Assembly: GCA_958349075.1 (NCBI GenBank)
Contig: CATWBR010000098.1
Location: forward strand, 1 to 11,802
DNA from: an uncultured Clostridium sp.
GTDB lineage: Bacteria > Bacillota > Clostridia > Lachnospirales > Lachnospiraceae
Direction: 5' to 3'
DNA: 11,802 nucleotides
Of this stretch, positions 5,723-11,802 are shown piece by piece. The position numbers and the translations under genes were made by a program. Positions within the stretch are counted from its first letter, which is position 1. Each line of letters opens with the position of its first letter. Under the pieces are notes generated by a model that made no database searches, was not told the DNA's origin, and worked only from the letters and a program-made list of their open reading frames with translations.

Positions 5723-7582
5723 TCATTCCGGCATTTTTTTCCGGCTGTCAAAATAGAGGAAGTTGTCAATGCTGTCCAGTATGTCGGAGAACTCCTCCCT
5801 GGGGGCCAGTTCGATATACTGCTTCAGCGTCTGTTTTTCCTTCTTTTTATAGCGTCCGTAGAAAATGTCGTAGAGGTTATGGCCTCTCATATGAATTTTA
5901 AAAAGCTCCATATTATTTTTTAAGTCTTCTTCCGATTCCGGAGTCCGTCCAAGCTCCTTTACAAAATTTCTGCCCGATCGAAGCCGACCGAGATATTCTG
6001 TCCATTTCTGCCACAGAATATGATAAAAATCTTCCTCCGATTTCACAATTCCGATTTTTGCCATGACTGTTGGATTAAGGAAATAATTTTCAAAGGAATA
6101 ATATTTCAGAATCAGAACATTTTTCCGTCTCACCCTCGGCAGACGGTCCACGTCCCTCAGGTTCTGCTCGTCATAATAACGGCACAGTTCACTTGCAAGC
6201 TCCTCCGGATCCTTTCCGTCTCCGTCCCGTATCATCAGGAATTGATCTTTTAAATAGACCTGGTTCATATATTTCAAATTGGCATATGTCTTGATATTGG
6301 TGCAGCTATTTGTCGTTATGATGGCAATCCTCGAAAGGTTCCCCTCCCTGTCGTGAACCTCGGAATAATATTTTTCCAACAGCAGAGGAAGGCGGCTCTT
6401 GTCCTGTTTCCCCTCCACGATAAATACAAAGTCCACGTTCAGAGCGTCGGCCGCCCCGTATCCGAGATCATCAAGTATTTCCCCAATGTCCGTATTCTGC
6501 CGGAGCACAGAGTAGTACTCGCTGTCCAGCACCACCTGCCTGATTTGGCCGTTGGTGAAATTCAGCAGTAACTGGGGGGAATGGGTACTGAACACGACCT
6601 GGTTTTTCTTGGACAGCCTGTACAATATCTCACTCGATACCTTCTGGAGCTGCGGGTGCAGAAACAGTTCCGGATATTCCACGATGACAATGCTTGGTAT
6701 CCTGTTCTCTCCCTCTATATAAGTCTCCAGCAGGGAAAGCATATAGATGCTGCGCATGCCTTTTCCCATATGTTCAACCGTATCCGTCTCGCCGCGGTCA
6801 CTGTTGTAGGTCCTTACCTCAATCTGGAACAGCCGGTCGATATCACAGCGCAGCTCGTAGAGGATATCGTCGTACCCCCCGTTTTTGTGGAAGTTCTCAT
6901 TGATCCGTTCCACAAGATCCCCCATATTGGACTGGTACAGCTTGTATTCGAGAAGTTTCCTCGTCTCGGCGGCATCGAGTTCCTCGGGTTTCTTCTTATT
7001 AATCAGGCCAATGCACTGAAAACAGTGCCTGCATTCCTTGGCTCCGTCGAAAAGGCACCGGCCGGAGCGAAGCTGATTCATCATCCTGTTGTCCTGAAAC
7101 AGCAGAAGGTCATTCTGAAACATCTGCAGATCTCTTGCCGTGTTGATATAGTGAATCCTCGGAAGGACTTCCCTGATACAGGGATTATCCTTTTTAAAGC
7201 CGTCCGTGTAACGGATTTTCCCCTCATAGTTGGCGGTGTAAGTAAATTCCAGCAGATCTCCTTTGCAGGAGGGCAGTTTCCTGTAAAATTCCTTCTCCCA
7301 TACCTCATAGCGCTTATAACGGCTCACAATACCGGCCTGGTGCATCATCCTGCGGTCCTCACCGGTAATCTGCAGGGTCACTTCGATTTCCACATTCTGC
7401 TTTGCCTCATTAAAATCAGCTTTTGTCAGCTCCTCCACTCCCGCCATGACCCGGACTGCGTCCAGAACGGAGGTCTTCCCCGTATTATTCTTTCCCACCA
7501 GGATCAGGGCATTCTCCATGTCCCGGATCTCCATATCCCGGATCACTTTATAGTTTTTGATTCTGAGACGTACAAACTGCAT
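5723..7582 (-). CDS. OLD-family ATP-dependent nuclease (ABC-type ATPase plus Toprim) with Cys4 insert
   Basis: A 619-residue protein of the overcoming-lysogenization-defect (OLD) family. The ATPase part has Walker A GKNNTGKTS (30-38), a signature-like GKGMRS (273-278), Walker B IVIVEYPELFLHP (298-310) and an H-loop STHSP (332-336). The Toprim nuclease domain follows, with E390-G391-x2-D394 and a DxD motif in RDGDG (452-456). The C-terminal 140 residues are unassigned. Two oddities stand out. Residue 303 is Tyr where the family usually has a second acidic residue after Glu302. Residues 176-190 hold C-x7-C-x2-C-x2-C with a neighbouring His186, a possible zinc or iron-sulfur site. GGAGG six bases before ATG supports the start. 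No UvrD-like partner (as in GajB) or other defence gene is adjacent, so it appears stand-alone. A phage-defence or DNA-repair role is possible but unproven. Confidence 0.88.
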   Translation of the reverse strand: MQFVRLRIKNYKVIRDMEIRDMENALILVGKNNTGKTSVLDAVRVMAGVEELTKADFNEAKQNVEIEVTLQITGEDRRMMHQAGIVSRYKRYEVWEKEFYRKLPSCKGDLLEFTYTANYEGKIRYTDGFKKDNPCIREVLPRIHYINTARDLQMFQNDLLLFQDNRMMNQLRSGRCLFDGAKECRHCFQCIGLINKKKPEELDAAETRKLLEYKLYQSNMGDLVERINENFHKNGGYDDILYELRCDIDRLFQIEVRTYNSDRGETDTVEHMGKGMRSIYMLSLLETYIEGENRIPSIVIVEYPELFLHPQLQKVSSEILYRLSKKNQVVFSTHSPQLLLNFTNGQIRQVVLDSEYYSVLRQNTDIGEILDDLGYGAADALNVDFVFIVEGKQDKSRLPLLLEKYYSEVHDREGNLSRIAIITTNSCTNIKTYANLKYMNQVYLKDQFLMIRDGDGKDPEELASELCRYYDEQNLRDVDRLPRVRRKNVLILKYYSFENYFLNPTVMAKIGIVKSEEDFYHILWQKWTEYLGRLRSGRNFVKELGRTPESEEDLKNNMELFKIHMRGHNLYDIFYGRYKKKEKQTLKQYIELAPREEFSDILDSIDNFLYFDSRKKMPE

Positions 7583-7651
7583 GATCTGCCTCCTTTCGGC
7601 CGTTTTTTCCGCTGTCGTACAGCCTTTCCAACATATAAACAGTTATGATTT

Positions 7652-7680
7652 AGTATACTCTAAGCCGCGCTGGTTCGCAA
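7652..7680 (-). promoter_or_regulatory. Sigma-A promoter of the OLD-family gene
   Basis: Minus-strand TTGCGA (7675-7680) and TATACT (7652-7657) are 17 nt apart. The leader of about 65 nt contains a small hairpin, GCTGT/ACAGC (7611-7623), before the AAAGGAGG ribosome binding site. The promoter lies just past the sipL terminator, so the OLD gene is probably transcribed independently of sipL. Confidence 0.65.
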
Positions 7681-7694
7681 TGAGCTTTGGACAG

Positions 7695-7729
7695 AAAAAG
7701 GCGGCGGAACCGATCCGGTCCCTGCCGCC
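7695..7729 (-). terminator. Rho-independent terminator of sipL
   Basis: On the minus strand, a GGCGGC/GCCGCC stem (7724-7729 with 7700-7705) encloses a second stem, GGGACC/GGUUCC including one G-U pair. Five U residues follow (7695-7699). A second small hairpin, CCCGGT/ACCGGG (7732-7747), lies between it and the sipL stop codon. Confidence 0.88.
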
Positions 7730-7754
7730 CGCCCGGTTTTTACCGGGAGTCCTT

Positions 7755-9311
7755 CTACTGAACTTCTTTTATAAGCACCAGCTTTTCCCCTGGCCGGATC
7801 TCATCCTCCGTCAAACCGTTCGTTTCCTTGATATTTTCCACAGTGGTATGGAATTTCTTCGCGATTTTCCACAGTGAATCCCCGGGCTGCACGATGTAGC
7901 CCACAATGCCCGGCATCTGCTGGAGCTTCTTCATATCCAGCGGCTCCACCTTCACGCCCGTAACCACAGGCTCGCACACCGGCTGCAGGATCAGCAGATC
8001 GGCGGCAATCACCGCCTTCACCTCCACAGAATCCCCTCCCAGCATTACGGCCGTAAGCTGTTCAAGTCCAAGGTTCATCTGCCAGATGCTGTCCGCATTA
8101 ATGCCGTCTGCCTCCGCCACGCAGTGGAACGGGACAATCTCGGTCGTGGCTCCCACCGGCTCCGTGTCATCGTCTGTCAGGTACAGGAGACTCACCTCCA
8201 GGACGCCTTCTATATGAAGTCCGTCCTCCCTCGGCTCCGCCTCATCCAGCTTCACGCTTCCGCTGCTGTGGCAGATCTGGAGGATCCGGTCCGGTTTGCT
8301 GATTTTAAGCTGCTCCGCCACCTTGCATTTACAGATATTCCTCGTCAGCAGCCGGTCGAAACAGGCTTCCCCGGCATCCAGCATAAGCTCCCGGTTGGTA
8401 GAATAGAGATCGCTTAAAAGCTCCACATTTTCTTCCATGTAGAGTTTCATATCCAGCTCCAGGACGGCGTCGAGTTCAAAATCCCGCATTTCACCGTCGT
8501 AGTCCGGCTTCATCTCGATCCCCCGGTGCAGGATTCTCACGCCAACCGCCGGAACCATATTCTCCTCCGCTTCCGCAAGCTCCACATCGCCCGAGAACGG
8601 AATACTCTCCTCCAGCCACTGAACCGGCGTGTGCTCCCCTTCCCCGGCATAGATGATAAATACCATCAGTTCCCCTTCCAGATGGATATTTCCGTCCATG
8701 GGGCGGCAGGTGACGCCTCTTAACCGCATCTCATTCCACAGGATGCTCTCGATGTTTGGTTTATTGCCCGAAACCTGGATATCCTCCTTGATCCGGTATG
8801 TATCCTTTCTCCTGACCGCGATTGCCGCCACGTCGATACTTCTCTTTAATACCTCTACCTCTTCATCATCCGTCTCAATGTCTACGGCTGCCTCCGCATC
8901 GTACAGATTTTCCACCCGCACTTCCAGAGTCACGACTGCCTTGATGCTCAGCTTTCTGGAATTGATCATGCTGGTGTTTAGATCCTCAAGCGTCCAGGAC
9001 ACCTGGGTATAGTCATGCTCATCCAAATCCGGCACATTGACCGTCTCATCAAACGGCACCTCTCCGCCCAGCGCCTGAAGCCCTCCTTCTGCTTTTCTGT
9101 ACAGCACACGGAAAGCCAGTTTTCCCTTAATCAGAACCTTATCGCCCTGGGTTCTCGATGATTCAATCTGGATCTCGCCGTTATCCAGAAGGACCTGGGA
9201 TACGTCGTCCATGGTGTCCGGAACGATAAAATCGTCGTCCAGAGTGATCTGGGATACCGCGCTTCCTTTCTGTCTGTTCATATGTATATTTTTCTTAATC
9301 AGCTCCATCAT
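7755..9311 (-). CDS. sipL: SipL-type spore morphogenetic protein (SPOCS/DUF3794 x3 plus LysM)
   Basis: A 518-residue spore-envelope assembly protein. Three SPOCS/DUF3794 repeats lie at about 18-95, 180-250 and 335-405 (for example HIEGVLEVSLLYL). A C-terminal LysM domain follows at about 471-515 (GYIVQPGDSLWKIAKKFHTT). This architecture and length match SipL of Clostridioides difficile, which binds the coat ATPase SpoIVA through its LysM region and recruits coat around the forespore. The role here is inferred by homology. There is no signal peptide or membrane segment, consistent with a mother-cell cytosolic protein. The frame can be extended to a GTG at 9323. The ATG at 9311, with AGGTG nine bases upstream, is preferred because it gives the MELIKKNIHM start seen in the family. 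It is monocistronic, between a sigma-E-like promoter and a strong terminator. Confidence 0.9.
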   Translation of the reverse strand: MMELIKKNIHMNRQKGSAVSQITLDDDFIVPDTMDDVSQVLLDNGEIQIESSRTQGDKVLIKGKLAFRVLYRKAEGGLQALGGEVPFDETVNVPDLDEHDYTQVSWTLEDLNTSMINSRKLSIKAVVTLEVRVENLYDAEAAVDIETDDEEVEVLKRSIDVAAIAVRRKDTYRIKEDIQVSGNKPNIESILWNEMRLRGVTCRPMDGNIHLEGELMVFIIYAGEGEHTPVQWLEESIPFSGDVELAEAEENMVPAVGVRILHRGIEMKPDYDGEMRDFELDAVLELDMKLYMEENVELLSDLYSTNRELMLDAGEACFDRLLTRNICKCKVAEQLKISKPDRILQICHSSGSVKLDEAEPREDGLHIEGVLEVSLLYLTDDDTEPVGATTEIVPFHCVAEADGINADSIWQMNLGLEQLTAVMLGGDSVEVKAVIAADLLILQPVCEPVVTGVKVEPLDMKKLQQMPGIVGYIVQPGDSLWKIAKKFHTTVENIKETNGLTEDEIRPGEKLVLIKEVQ

Positions 9312-9342
9312 TAATGATCGCACCTGCCCTTTCCATATCTAC

Positions 9343-9357
9343 AACTTTATGAAAGTT
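9343..9357. promoter_or_regulatory. 15-bp palindrome overlapping the sipL -10 box
   Basis: AACTTT-ATG-AAAGTT is a perfect inverted repeat with 6-bp arms and a 3-bp centre. It covers the downstream half of the sipL -10 element and the likely transcription start. A protein bound here would block sipL initiation, so it is an operator candidate. It could also be a chance AT-rich palindrome. Confidence 0.4.
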
Positions 9358-9383
9358 TATGCGGACAGACGTGACATTATTCC
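9354..9383 (-). promoter_or_regulatory. Sigma-E (mother-cell sporulation) promoter of sipL
   Basis: Minus-strand GGAATAAT (9376-9383) and CATAAACT (9354-9361) are 14 nt apart. Against the Bacillus/Clostridium sigma-E consensus GKMATATT-N14-CATACAMT, each box matches at 7 of 8 positions with the expected spacing. I found no convincing sigma-A promoter for this gene. The leader to the ATG at 9311 would be about 35 nt. Confidence 0.75.
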
Positions 9384-9405
9384 AAACAACGAAAACCACG
9401 TTCAC

Positions 9406-9434
9406 TTGAATTTCAGGGGGACTTATCATATAAT
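9406..9434 (+). promoter_or_regulatory. Sigma-A promoter of the regulator gene
   Basis: TTGAAT (9406-9411) and a perfect TATAAT (9429-9434) are 17 nt apart on the plus strand. The start would fall near 9441, giving a 40-nt leader. It is divergent from the sipL promoter, with the two -35 boxes about 22 bp apart. Confidence 0.8.
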
Positions 9435-9480
9435 AAACGGGACAAGACCCGGAATCACAAGGATAAAATGGAGAAAAAAT

Positions 9481-10827
9481 ATGAGTTACAGAATTATGCT
9501 GCTGTTAAAGCCGCATATCAGGCAGTATTGTGAAAAAATATTGGGGACCTCCCGGGAAGATGTGGAGTTCACCTACAGGGAGTACAATGAGCTCAGTGAA
9601 CTCAGCTCAATATTCCGGCAGGAAAAAGCTCAATATGACGGATTTATCACCAGCGGATATATTCCTCTGATCACAATACAGCAGTTGATCGAGAGCGGGG
9701 AAGAGGTTCCGACAGCCTGTTTCAATATTGAAGTGGAGCATATCTATCAGCTTATGCTTAAATTGATGCTTTTGAAGAAAAAACCCGACGTAAACCGGAT
9801 TGGAATCGATTTCCTGGAAGACGGGTATACCCTCAGTCAGGCCCTGATCGAGGAGAAGCTGCCCGACATGGCCGTAAATTTTGTACAGGAACTCATAGAA
9901 TATCCGCCGGAAGACATAGAGACAAAGGAGAACGAGCTGATTGAGTCGTACCGGAAAAAGCTGGAGAATAACGAGCTGGATCTGATTCTCACACAGTTTT
10001 ATACCGTATGCAGGATGGGTGAGTCCTATGGAATCCTCTCCTATTATGTCAATCCAAGCGCAAACGAACTGAGGCGCACCTTCTCCTCCCTTAAACAGCA
10101 GATGAAGATAAAGAGGATGAGGGGAAATGTCCCCGGCGCTATTGTGATTTTCCCAAGGGAAAAGGAGACGTGGAGCATTACAAACGAGGAGAGGGAACAC
10201 TGTCTGCTCGAACTGAAACAGGCGGTGATGATCCTGAATAAGAAATACATGAACAGCCTGGTTCTTAAAGAAAGTTACAGCGGCTACGAGATTTACACCA
10301 ACTCTACGCTGATAAAAGACATGACCGATAATTATAACTCCTGCGGCGTCCGGGCCCTCCTGAAGAGCAAGATGAATTTTGACGGTGTCATCAGCTACGG
10401 CATCGGAGCCACCTTAAACCAGGCCCGCATGAATGCCTGGGAAGCGGCTGCCTACGGAAAGAAGGTCCTTGGCAAAGATCAGGGCAGTTTTCTGATGGAT
10501 GAGAATGAGGCGGTGTTTTTGCTGGATGCATCACCGGAAGAAAAAAAAGCCCAGCCGGCGGAGGCAACGAAATACCTGCGGGAAGTGGCCGGCAGTGTCC
10601 GCCTGTCCGTTGAGACAATCTCCAAGCTTTCCTCCATGATGAGGCTGGAAGGTTCCGATGAAGTTACCGCTGCTCAGATCGTAAAAAGCCTCGGTATTTC
10701 CCCCCGGACGACAAGCAAAATATTGAACAATCTCGTGCAGTACGGTTATGCGGAATTGATTGGTCAGGAAAGTCTCGGAGGAAAAGGGCGTCCGGTCAAA
10801 CATTACCGTCTGAAAATTAAGGCATGA
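9481..10827 (+). CDS. Transcriptional regulator: PrpR_N-like sensor, degenerate GGDEF-like domain, winged HTH
   Basis: A 448-residue cytoplasmic regulator. Residues 1-140 resemble a PrpR_N-type ligand-sensing fold (YDGFITSGYIPLITIQQLIE at about 52-71, then VNRIGIDFLEDG). Residues about 218-345 look like a degenerate GGDEF-like domain as in CdaR-type regulators, with YGIGATLNQARMNAWEAA at 306-323 but no GGDEF motif. Residues 393-448 are a winged helix-turn-helix (AAQIVKSLGISPRTTSKILN, then a GGKGRPVKHYRL wing). The frame is open upstream to 9211, but that part lies within sipL. GGAG seven bases before the ATG at 9481, plus a promoter at 9406-9434, fix the start. I infer it senses a small molecule. 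The usual transporter or catabolic target genes are not beside it in this window, so its regulon is unknown; divergent sipL is the only neighbour sharing its promoter region. Confidence 0.85.
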   Translation: MSYRIMLLLKPHIRQYCEKILGTSREDVEFTYREYNELSELSSIFRQEKAQYDGFITSGYIPLITIQQLIESGEEVPTACFNIEVEHIYQLMLKLMLLKKKPDVNRIGIDFLEDGYTLSQALIEEKLPDMAVNFVQELIEYPPEDIETKENELIESYRKKLENNELDLILTQFYTVCRMGESYGILSYYVNPSANELRRTFSSLKQQMKIKRMRGNVPGAIVIFPREKETWSITNEEREHCLLELKQAVMILNKKYMNSLVLKESYSGYEIYTNSTLIKDMTDNYNSCGVRALLKSKMNFDGVISYGIGATLNQARMNAWEAAAYGKKVLGKDQGSFLMDENEAVFLLDASPEEKKAQPAEATKYLREVAGSVRLSVETISKLSSMMRLEGSDEVTAAQIVKSLGISPRTTSKILNNLVQYGYAELIGQESLGGKGRPVKHYRLKIKA

Positions 10828-10832
10828 TGTTT

Positions 10833-11056
10833 GGCACCCTCCATTCCTAACCCCTCCGCAAGCATGTCAAATTCCTGCAACACTTTAACCCGCATTTTTC
10901 AGATAATGCATACAGAACTTCATTGACAGGGACTGTACCATCTAACTTAGTATCTGCAATAATGTCAATATTTTCCGCAATATAACAACGAAAAGCACGC
11001 TTCGCGGACTTTTCATTGCCACTCAACATAAAAGAGGGCGGTTTCCCGTCCTCTAA
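10833..11056 (-). pseudogene. Frameshifted fragment of an unidentified gene
   Basis: Minus-strand reading gives a protein-like segment starting just beyond the yoeB stop: EDGKPPSFMLSGNEKSAKRA, then FRCYIAENIDIIADTKLDGT and VPVNEVLYALSEKCGLK. In this frame it then degenerates into a Cys/Arg-rich tail and stops at 10847. Shifting one base near 10887 restores a plausible continuation, VLQEFDMLAEGLGMEGA, to about 10833. A lost base (AAGGTG to AAGTG) would explain this. There is no ribosome binding site before the ATG at 11029 and an in-frame TGA lies just upstream, so both ends appear cut. A 60-residue protein (10847-11029) could still be made. I do not recognise the parent family; an origin in a mobile element is a guess. 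Confidence 0.55.
11030..11054 (-). terminator. Possible terminator of the toxin-antitoxin operon
   Basis: Beginning at the yoeB stop codon, the minus strand reads AGAGG-A-CGG-GAAA-CCG-C-CCTCT followed by TTTT. That gives 5 bp plus 3 bp around an A-C mismatch and a GAAA loop. The placement suits a terminator, but the same bases also continue the open frame of the adjacent gene remnant, so the structure may be incidental. Confidence 0.5.
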
Positions 11057-11313
11057 TCGTCATAATGTCCCCGGCATGAAAGAACTTCCAATATATCACC
11101 ACTGATACGATATACAACGCGGTTTGCATCATCAATGCGTCTGCTCCAAAATCCACTTAGCGCACCTTTCAGCGGTTCGGGTTTGCCGATACCGTCAAAA
11201 TGCCCTCTCTCTATATCCTTTAGCAATGCATTGACACGTTTCAGTGTTTTCTTATCCTGTGTCTGCCAGTATAGATAATCTTCCCACGCTTCATCAAACC
11301 ATACTTTTTTCAT
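11053..11313 (-). CDS. yoeB: Txe/YoeB family mRNA interferase toxin
   Basis: An 86-residue toxin matching E. coli YoeB (84 residues) end to end, including WEDYLYWQ, GKPEPLKGALSGFWSRRI and the C-terminal RGHYDD. The catalytic set reported for YoeB is intact at the same positions: E46, R65, H83 and Y84. YoeB-type toxins bind ribosomes and cleave mRNA in the A site, halting translation. The ATG overlaps the antitoxin stop by 4 nt (ATGA), the usual coupling that keeps antitoxin in excess. YoeB classically pairs with a YefM-type antitoxin; here the partner is a ribbon-helix-helix RelB/DinJ protein. The toxin appears full length and probably functional. Confidence 0.95.
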   Translation of the reverse strand: MKKVWFDEAWEDYLYWQTQDKKTLKRVNALLKDIERGHFDGIGKPEPLKGALSGFWSRRIDDANRVVYRISGDILEVLSCRGHYDD

Positions 11314-11567
11314 TCATCCTCTGTCTCGATCAACTCATGCTCTACGCCTTTTCCATCATTAAGGGCAGAAATACCACGCCGCAAGTGAGCCATATTGCTT
11401 TCAGAGTAAAACGGGTCTGCAGACAATTCAAAAGGTATACGACGTTCTCTGGCAACCTTTTTCAGAAAGATATTGATCGCCGTTGACATACTCAAACCAA
11501 TATCATCAAAGGTCTGTTCCGCACCACGCTTAACATCATCATCAACACGTAAACTAATCTGTGCCAT
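11310..11567 (-). CDS. RelB/DinJ family antitoxin
   Basis: An 85-residue antitoxin. The N-terminal half is a ribbon-helix-helix DNA-binding domain: strand AQISLRVDDD (2-11), helix around 12-21, and the helix LSMSTAINIFLKKVAR (25-40), as in DinJ. The acidic C-terminal half (residues about 50-85, ending ELIETEDE) is the likely toxin-binding tail. The frame can be extended to an ATG at 11621, but GGGAG seven bases before the ATG at 11567 and the promoter at 11593-11621 rule out the longer form. It is first in the operon and its stop overlaps the yoeB start. Such antitoxins neutralise the toxin directly and repress their own promoter. Confidence 0.93.
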   Translation of the reverse strand: MAQISLRVDDDVKRGAEQTFDDIGLSMSTAINIFLKKVARERRIPFELSADPFYSESNMAHLRRGISALNDGKGVEHELIETEDE

Positions 11568-11592
11568 AAAATCACTCCCTTCTTGTGCTTTT

Positions 11593-11621
11593 ATTGTATA
11601 ACATTCAAAAGCAAAATACAA
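11593..11621 (-). promoter_or_regulatory. Promoter of the toxin-antitoxin operon
   Basis: Minus-strand TTGTAT (11616-11621) and TACAAT (11593-11598) are 17 nt apart. The -10 lies within TTATACAAT, and the leader is about 20 nt to the antitoxin ATG. A close operator is not obvious. CATATACATATG (11629-11640), just upstream of the -35, is the nearest symmetric sequence. Confidence 0.65.
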
Positions 11622-11672
11622 GCAATTTCATATACATATGCTTCTCGCTCTATAGTATGTCTGTCTATCTGT

Positions 11673-11706
11673 GTTTGATACCAAACAATATGGGTACCAA
11701 ACAATA
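11673..11706. repeat. Repeated operator-like TACCAAACAATA sequences
   Basis: TACCAAACAATA occurs twice as an exact 12-bp direct repeat (11679-11690 and 11695-11706), 16 bp apart. The first copy also forms a near-perfect inverted repeat with the bases before it: GTTTGAT/ACCAAAC (11673-11686), one mismatch. The result is three ordered half-sites upstream of the toxin-antitoxin promoter, an arrangement typical of protein-binding sites. No regulator can be assigned. Confidence 0.55.
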
Positions 11707-11802
11707 GAAGTAACTTATTTCAATGAAATTTTCAAGTGCCTTTTTAGCAGATATTGTAAAATCTTGTCACCAACCGTCTCCGGCAGAATTTAATCTCCGG
11801 CA
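11707..11802. other. Right-edge intergenic sequence
   Basis: I see no gene here. There is a 13-bp palindrome, ATTTCA-A-TGAAAT (11717-11729), and a 9-bp direct repeat TCTCCGGCA (11777-11785 and 11794-11802). A minus-strand open frame of 18 codons runs in from the edge and stops at 11744; it is too short to judge and may be the tail of a gene lying to the right. Confidence 0.4.

Noticed and set aside
5723..7582. Two-gene Gabija or similar defence system
   Set aside because: The OLD protein has no UvrD-like helicase or other partner on either side; the neighbours are sipL and the yaaA-fusion operon.
6581..7648. Plus-strand open frame of 355 codons antisense to the OLD-family gene
   Set aside because: The opposite strand has intact Walker A, signature, H-loop and Toprim motifs; this frame shows none of its own.
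9211..9480. N-terminal extension of the regulator
   Set aside because: It would overlap the sipL 5' end and both promoters; the ATG at 9481 has a ribosome binding site and correct family length.
11568..11621. 18-residue N-terminal extension of the antitoxin
   Set aside because: It covers the promoter and ribosome binding site; the ribbon-helix-helix domain starts at the ATG at 11567.
11744..11800. Partial gene entering from the right edge on the minus strand
   Set aside because: Only 18 codons are visible, with no recognisable motif, so it cannot be told from chance.

Overview
The window looks like chromosome from a spore-forming gut clostridium, most likely a Lachnospiraceae member. The reasons are a SipL-type spore-coat morphogenetic protein (three SPOCS/DUF3794 repeats plus LysM), a BspA-like leucine-rich-repeat protein, strong GGAGG ribosome binding sites, sigma-A promoters close to consensus, and moderate GC. 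Everything from the left edge to about 9.3 kb is on the minus strand. A single regulator is on the plus strand at 9.5-10.8 kb. The right end is a visibly AT-richer accessory patch with a toxin-antitoxin pair and a decayed gene.

Minus-strand operon (about 5.72 kb leftwards to 45). A sigma-A promoter (5692-5719) and a structured leader of about 150 nt precede five closely spaced genes. In order these are a GIY-YIG/YaaA fusion protein, a cation diffusion facilitator (start overlapping by 4 nt), a lipoprotein metallophosphoesterase, an MTH1-like NUDIX hydrolase, and a leucine-rich-repeat protein. YaaA (peroxide stress), a sanitising NUDIX enzyme and a metal exporter with an Mn-type motif together suggest oxidative-stress and metal homeostasis. 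That theme is inference.

Next upstream is a stand-alone OLD-family ATPase/Toprim nuclease (5723-7582) with its own promoter, an unusual four-cysteine insert and a Tyr at the usual second acidic position of Walker B. A strong terminator (7695-7729) separates it from sipL (7755-9311). The sipL promoter matches the sigma-E consensus well, which fits known mother-cell expression.

Divergent from sipL is a 448-residue regulator (PrpR_N-like sensor, degenerate GGDEF-like domain, winged HTH) with a near-consensus sigma-A promoter. No obvious target genes lie beside it. Rightwards are a frameshifted gene remnant, a RelB/DinJ-YoeB toxin-antitoxin operon, and an intergenic stretch with repeated operator-like sequences.

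The observations I consider most worth following up are the GIY-YIG::YaaA fusion, its leader with mutually exclusive stems, the cysteine-bearing OLD protein, the sigma-E promoter of sipL, and the frameshifted remnant beside yoeB. I saw no CRISPR array, rRNA, tRNA or intact insertion sequence, and no gene-free stretch longer than 300 bases.
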